This document shows, in pieces, positions 62,611 to 64,000 of a DNA stretch of 64,000 bases (positions are counted from its first letter, which is position 1; each line of letters starts with the position of its first letter). Origin of the DNA: Solibacillus daqui (GTDB lineage: Bacteria > Bacillota > Bacilli > Bacillales_A > Planococcaceae); assembly GCF_028747805.1 (NCBI RefSeq), contig NZ_CP114887.1:737501-801500 (forward strand), given 5' to 3'. Position numbers and translations under genes: made by a program. The notes beneath the pieces were generated by a model. That model saw only the letters and a program-made list of their open reading frames with translations. It did not search any database and was not told the origin of the DNA.

Positions 62611-63363
62611 ATGGAAACTATTTTATTGGAATATGCATGGGTCTTACTTGTATTAGTATTCCTTGAAGGATTATTAGCGGCAGATAACGCAGTAGTTATG
62701 GCGGTAATGGTAAAACATTTACCGAAAGAGCAGCAGAAAAAAGCATTATTTTATGGATTATTTGGGGCGTTTTTATTCCGTTTCATTGCACTATTCTTAA
62801 TCACATTCCTAGCAAAATATTGGGAAATTCAAGCGATTGGTGCAGCATATTTACTGTTTATTTCGATAAAGCATTTATATGATAATCACTACAAAAAAGA
62901 AGAAGAGCACGAGGATGCTGTTGAGAAAAAAGGTTCTGGCTTCTGGATGACTGTTTTAAAGGTAGAGTTAGCAGATATTGCCTTTGCGATTGACTCAATG
63001 TTAGCGGCAGTTGCCATTGCAATGACATTACCACATATTAGTGATATTGATATCGGTGGAATTAACGCTGGACCATTCTCAGTTATGTTCTTAGGTGGAT
63101 TCATTGGTCTTGTTATTATGCGATTTGCGGCACAAATGTTCGTTAAATTATTAAACGATTACCCAACATTAGAAACTGCAGCCTTCTTAATCGTTGGTTG
63201 GGTAGGGGTAAAATTAGCGGTATTAGCGTTAGCTCACGAAAACCTTGCAATTATTGATCCACACTTCCCACACTCAACAACATGGCAAGTTATATTCTGG
63301 GTTGTCTTACTTGGTATAGCAATCGGTGGCTATGTTGCAGGTGTAATGAAAAATAAAAAATAA
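62611..63363 (+). CDS. TerC-family manganese exporter (YkoY/MeeY-like)
   Basis: A 250-residue integral membrane protein with about seven helices. TerC signatures: EGLLAADNAVVMAVMVKHLP near the N-terminus and KVELADIAFAIDSMLAAVAI (about 120), whose acidic residues coordinate metal. The preceding yybP-ykoY riboswitch indicates induction by Mn2+, as for B. subtilis MeeY/MeeF, which supply exported enzymes with Mn2+. AAGGAGGAG is the ribosome site. It may be related to the yjbE missing next to spx. Confidence 0.93.
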   Translation: METILLEYAWVLLVLVFLEGLLAADNAVVMAVMVKHLPKEQQKKALFYGLFGAFLFRFIALFLITFLAKYWEIQAIGAAYLLFISIKHLYDNHYKKEEEHEDAVEKKGSGFWMTVLKVELADIAFAIDSMLAAVAIAMTLPHISDIDIGGINAGPFSVMFLGGFIGLVIMRFAAQMFVKLLNDYPTLETAAFLIVGWVGVKLAVLALAHENLAIIDPHFPHSTTWQVIFWVVLLGIAIGGYVAGVMKNKK

Positions 63364-63390
63364 AAAGTACAATAAATCAGCTGAATAATG

Positions 63391-63421
63391 GGGATACTTC
63401 TATAATCGAAGTATCTCCTTT
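63391..63421 (+). terminator. Terminator of the TerC-family gene
   Basis: GGGATACTTC (63391-63400) pairs with GAAGTATCTC (63408-63417), then CTTTTC. Confidence 0.75.
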
Positions 63422-63476
63422 TCATTTTCAGCGTAATTCATTATACTAGAAAAAATGAATGATGGAGGCGACTATT

Positions 63477-64000
63477 TTGCCTTTAAAGCAATTTGAAAAA
63501 AGAAGTATTACCCCGTTTCGACTATTAATCACATATTACTTTTTCGCCATATTAATATCGTATTTACTGTTGCGAATTCCAGGCGTGCATATAGAAGGTG
63601 TACAAGTCTCACATTTGGATAGCCTTTTTATGGCAGTGAGTGCGGTGAGTGTAACGGGTTTGACAACAGTGACGGTTGCAGAAACATATAGTAGCTTTGG
63701 TTTAGCAATGATTTTAATCATTTTACAGTTTGGTGCCATTGGTATTATGTCAATAGGTACTTTTTTATGGCTATTATTCGGCAAGAAAATTGGCATGCGT
63801 GAACGTCAACTAATCATGATTGACCACAATCAGTACAATTTATCAGGTGTTGTGGCGCTGATTAAGCAAATTACAAAATTATTGTTTTTAATTGAATCAA
63901 TCGGAGCAATCATTTTAATGGTTCATTTTAAACGCTATTTTGACACGTGGGAAGAAGCTGCCATCAATGGGATATTTGCCTCAATATCAGCGACTACTAA
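63477..64000 (+). CDS. Ktr/Trk potassium channel subunit, N-terminal part (runs off the right edge)
   Basis: The first 174 codons of a KtrB/TrkH-type transporter. TTG 63477 is preceded by GGAGG at 8 bases. Visible: MPLKQFEKRSITPFRLLITYYFFAILISYLLL, LDSLFMAVSAVSVTGLTTVTVAE, which is the first selectivity-filter loop (SVTGLTT), and LQFGAIGIMSIGTFLWLL. At the edge a second pore-loop begins (ASISATT). The remaining pore repeats lie outside the window. It imports K+ with a KtrA/C-type regulatory partner. Confidence 0.92.
   Translation, partial: MPLKQFEKRSITPFRLLITYYFFAILISYLLLRIPGVHIEGVQVSHLDSLFMAVSAVSVTGLTTVTVAETYSSFGLAMILIILQFGAIGIMSIGTFLWLLFGKKIGMRERQLIMIDHNQYNLSGVVALIKQITKLLFLIESIGAIILMVHFKRYFDTWEEAAINGIFASISATT

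Overview
The window is low-GC, Gram-positive, spore-former DNA. Its gene order matches the Bacillus subtilis fabHA-fabF ... trpS ... spx-mecA-coiA-pepF-yjbH-yjbI-yjbJ-yjbK-yjbL-yjbM-ppnK-yjbO ... cotZ ... spoVIF-yjcF-yjcG-yjcH neighbourhood. Protein sequences and the loss of some Bacillus genes (for example yjbE between spx and mecA) suggest Planococcaceae, probably Solibacillus or Lysinibacillus. That genus call is inference. No rRNA, tRNA or CRISPR array was seen.

Layout. 0-4.4 kb: a partial Crp/Fnr regulator, a CtsR-controlled ClpB-type disaggregase without the N-domain, an XRE/membrane-protein pair and small genes. 4.7-22.3 kb: conserved backbone with fatty-acid initiation/elongation (FapR operator), trpS with a T-box leader, the Spx/MecA/SpxH proteostasis genes, coiA, pepF, a globin, a lytic transglycosylase, CYTH, a small alarmone synthetase, NAD kinase, an RluD-type enzyme and mgtE. 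22.4-28.7 kb: sporulation block (CotY/CotZ, spoVAC-AD-AEb with a lipoprotein, a YjcZ-like peptide, SpoVIF) followed by yjcF/yjcG/yjcH and a PgpA-like gene.

28.7-47.2 kb is accessory and mosaic. It has a secreted nuclease, then an ABC-F gene and a Cfr-type 23S rRNA methyltransferase gene. Each of these two lies behind a related leader (short ORF, then two GGCGCC terminator hairpins), so they look like copies of one antibiotic-responsive attenuation module. Next come two SDR genes, one under a TetR repressor with a clear palindromic operator, IS1182-type transposase debris, and a Fur-regulated Fbp-type iron ABC transporter. A second Fur-like promoter precedes a four-gene carrier protein / AMP-ligase / MBOAT / SGNH cassette. 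This cassette resembles a re-ordered Dlt system with an AlgI-like acyltransferase and is the best candidate for an undescribed surface-acylation system.

47.2-64 kb returns to backbone-like content: YceI, aldehyde dehydrogenase, a PAS sensor kinase, murE, a VanZ-like protein, prfC, an NRDE protein, an RND transporter, a reductase-like protein missing its expected tyrosine, a TerC-family exporter behind a yybP-ykoY manganese riboswitch, and the start of a Ktr/Trk potassium channel.

Intergenic DNA carries several dispersed hairpin families. In the clearest, a conserved flank and loop (ACGG) are joined to stems whose sequence differs completely between copies yet still pairs. Two larger mosaic copies (about 0.5 kb each) sit near 17.3 and 56.6 kb, and one copy interrupts a nuclease-gene fragment near 47.05 kb.
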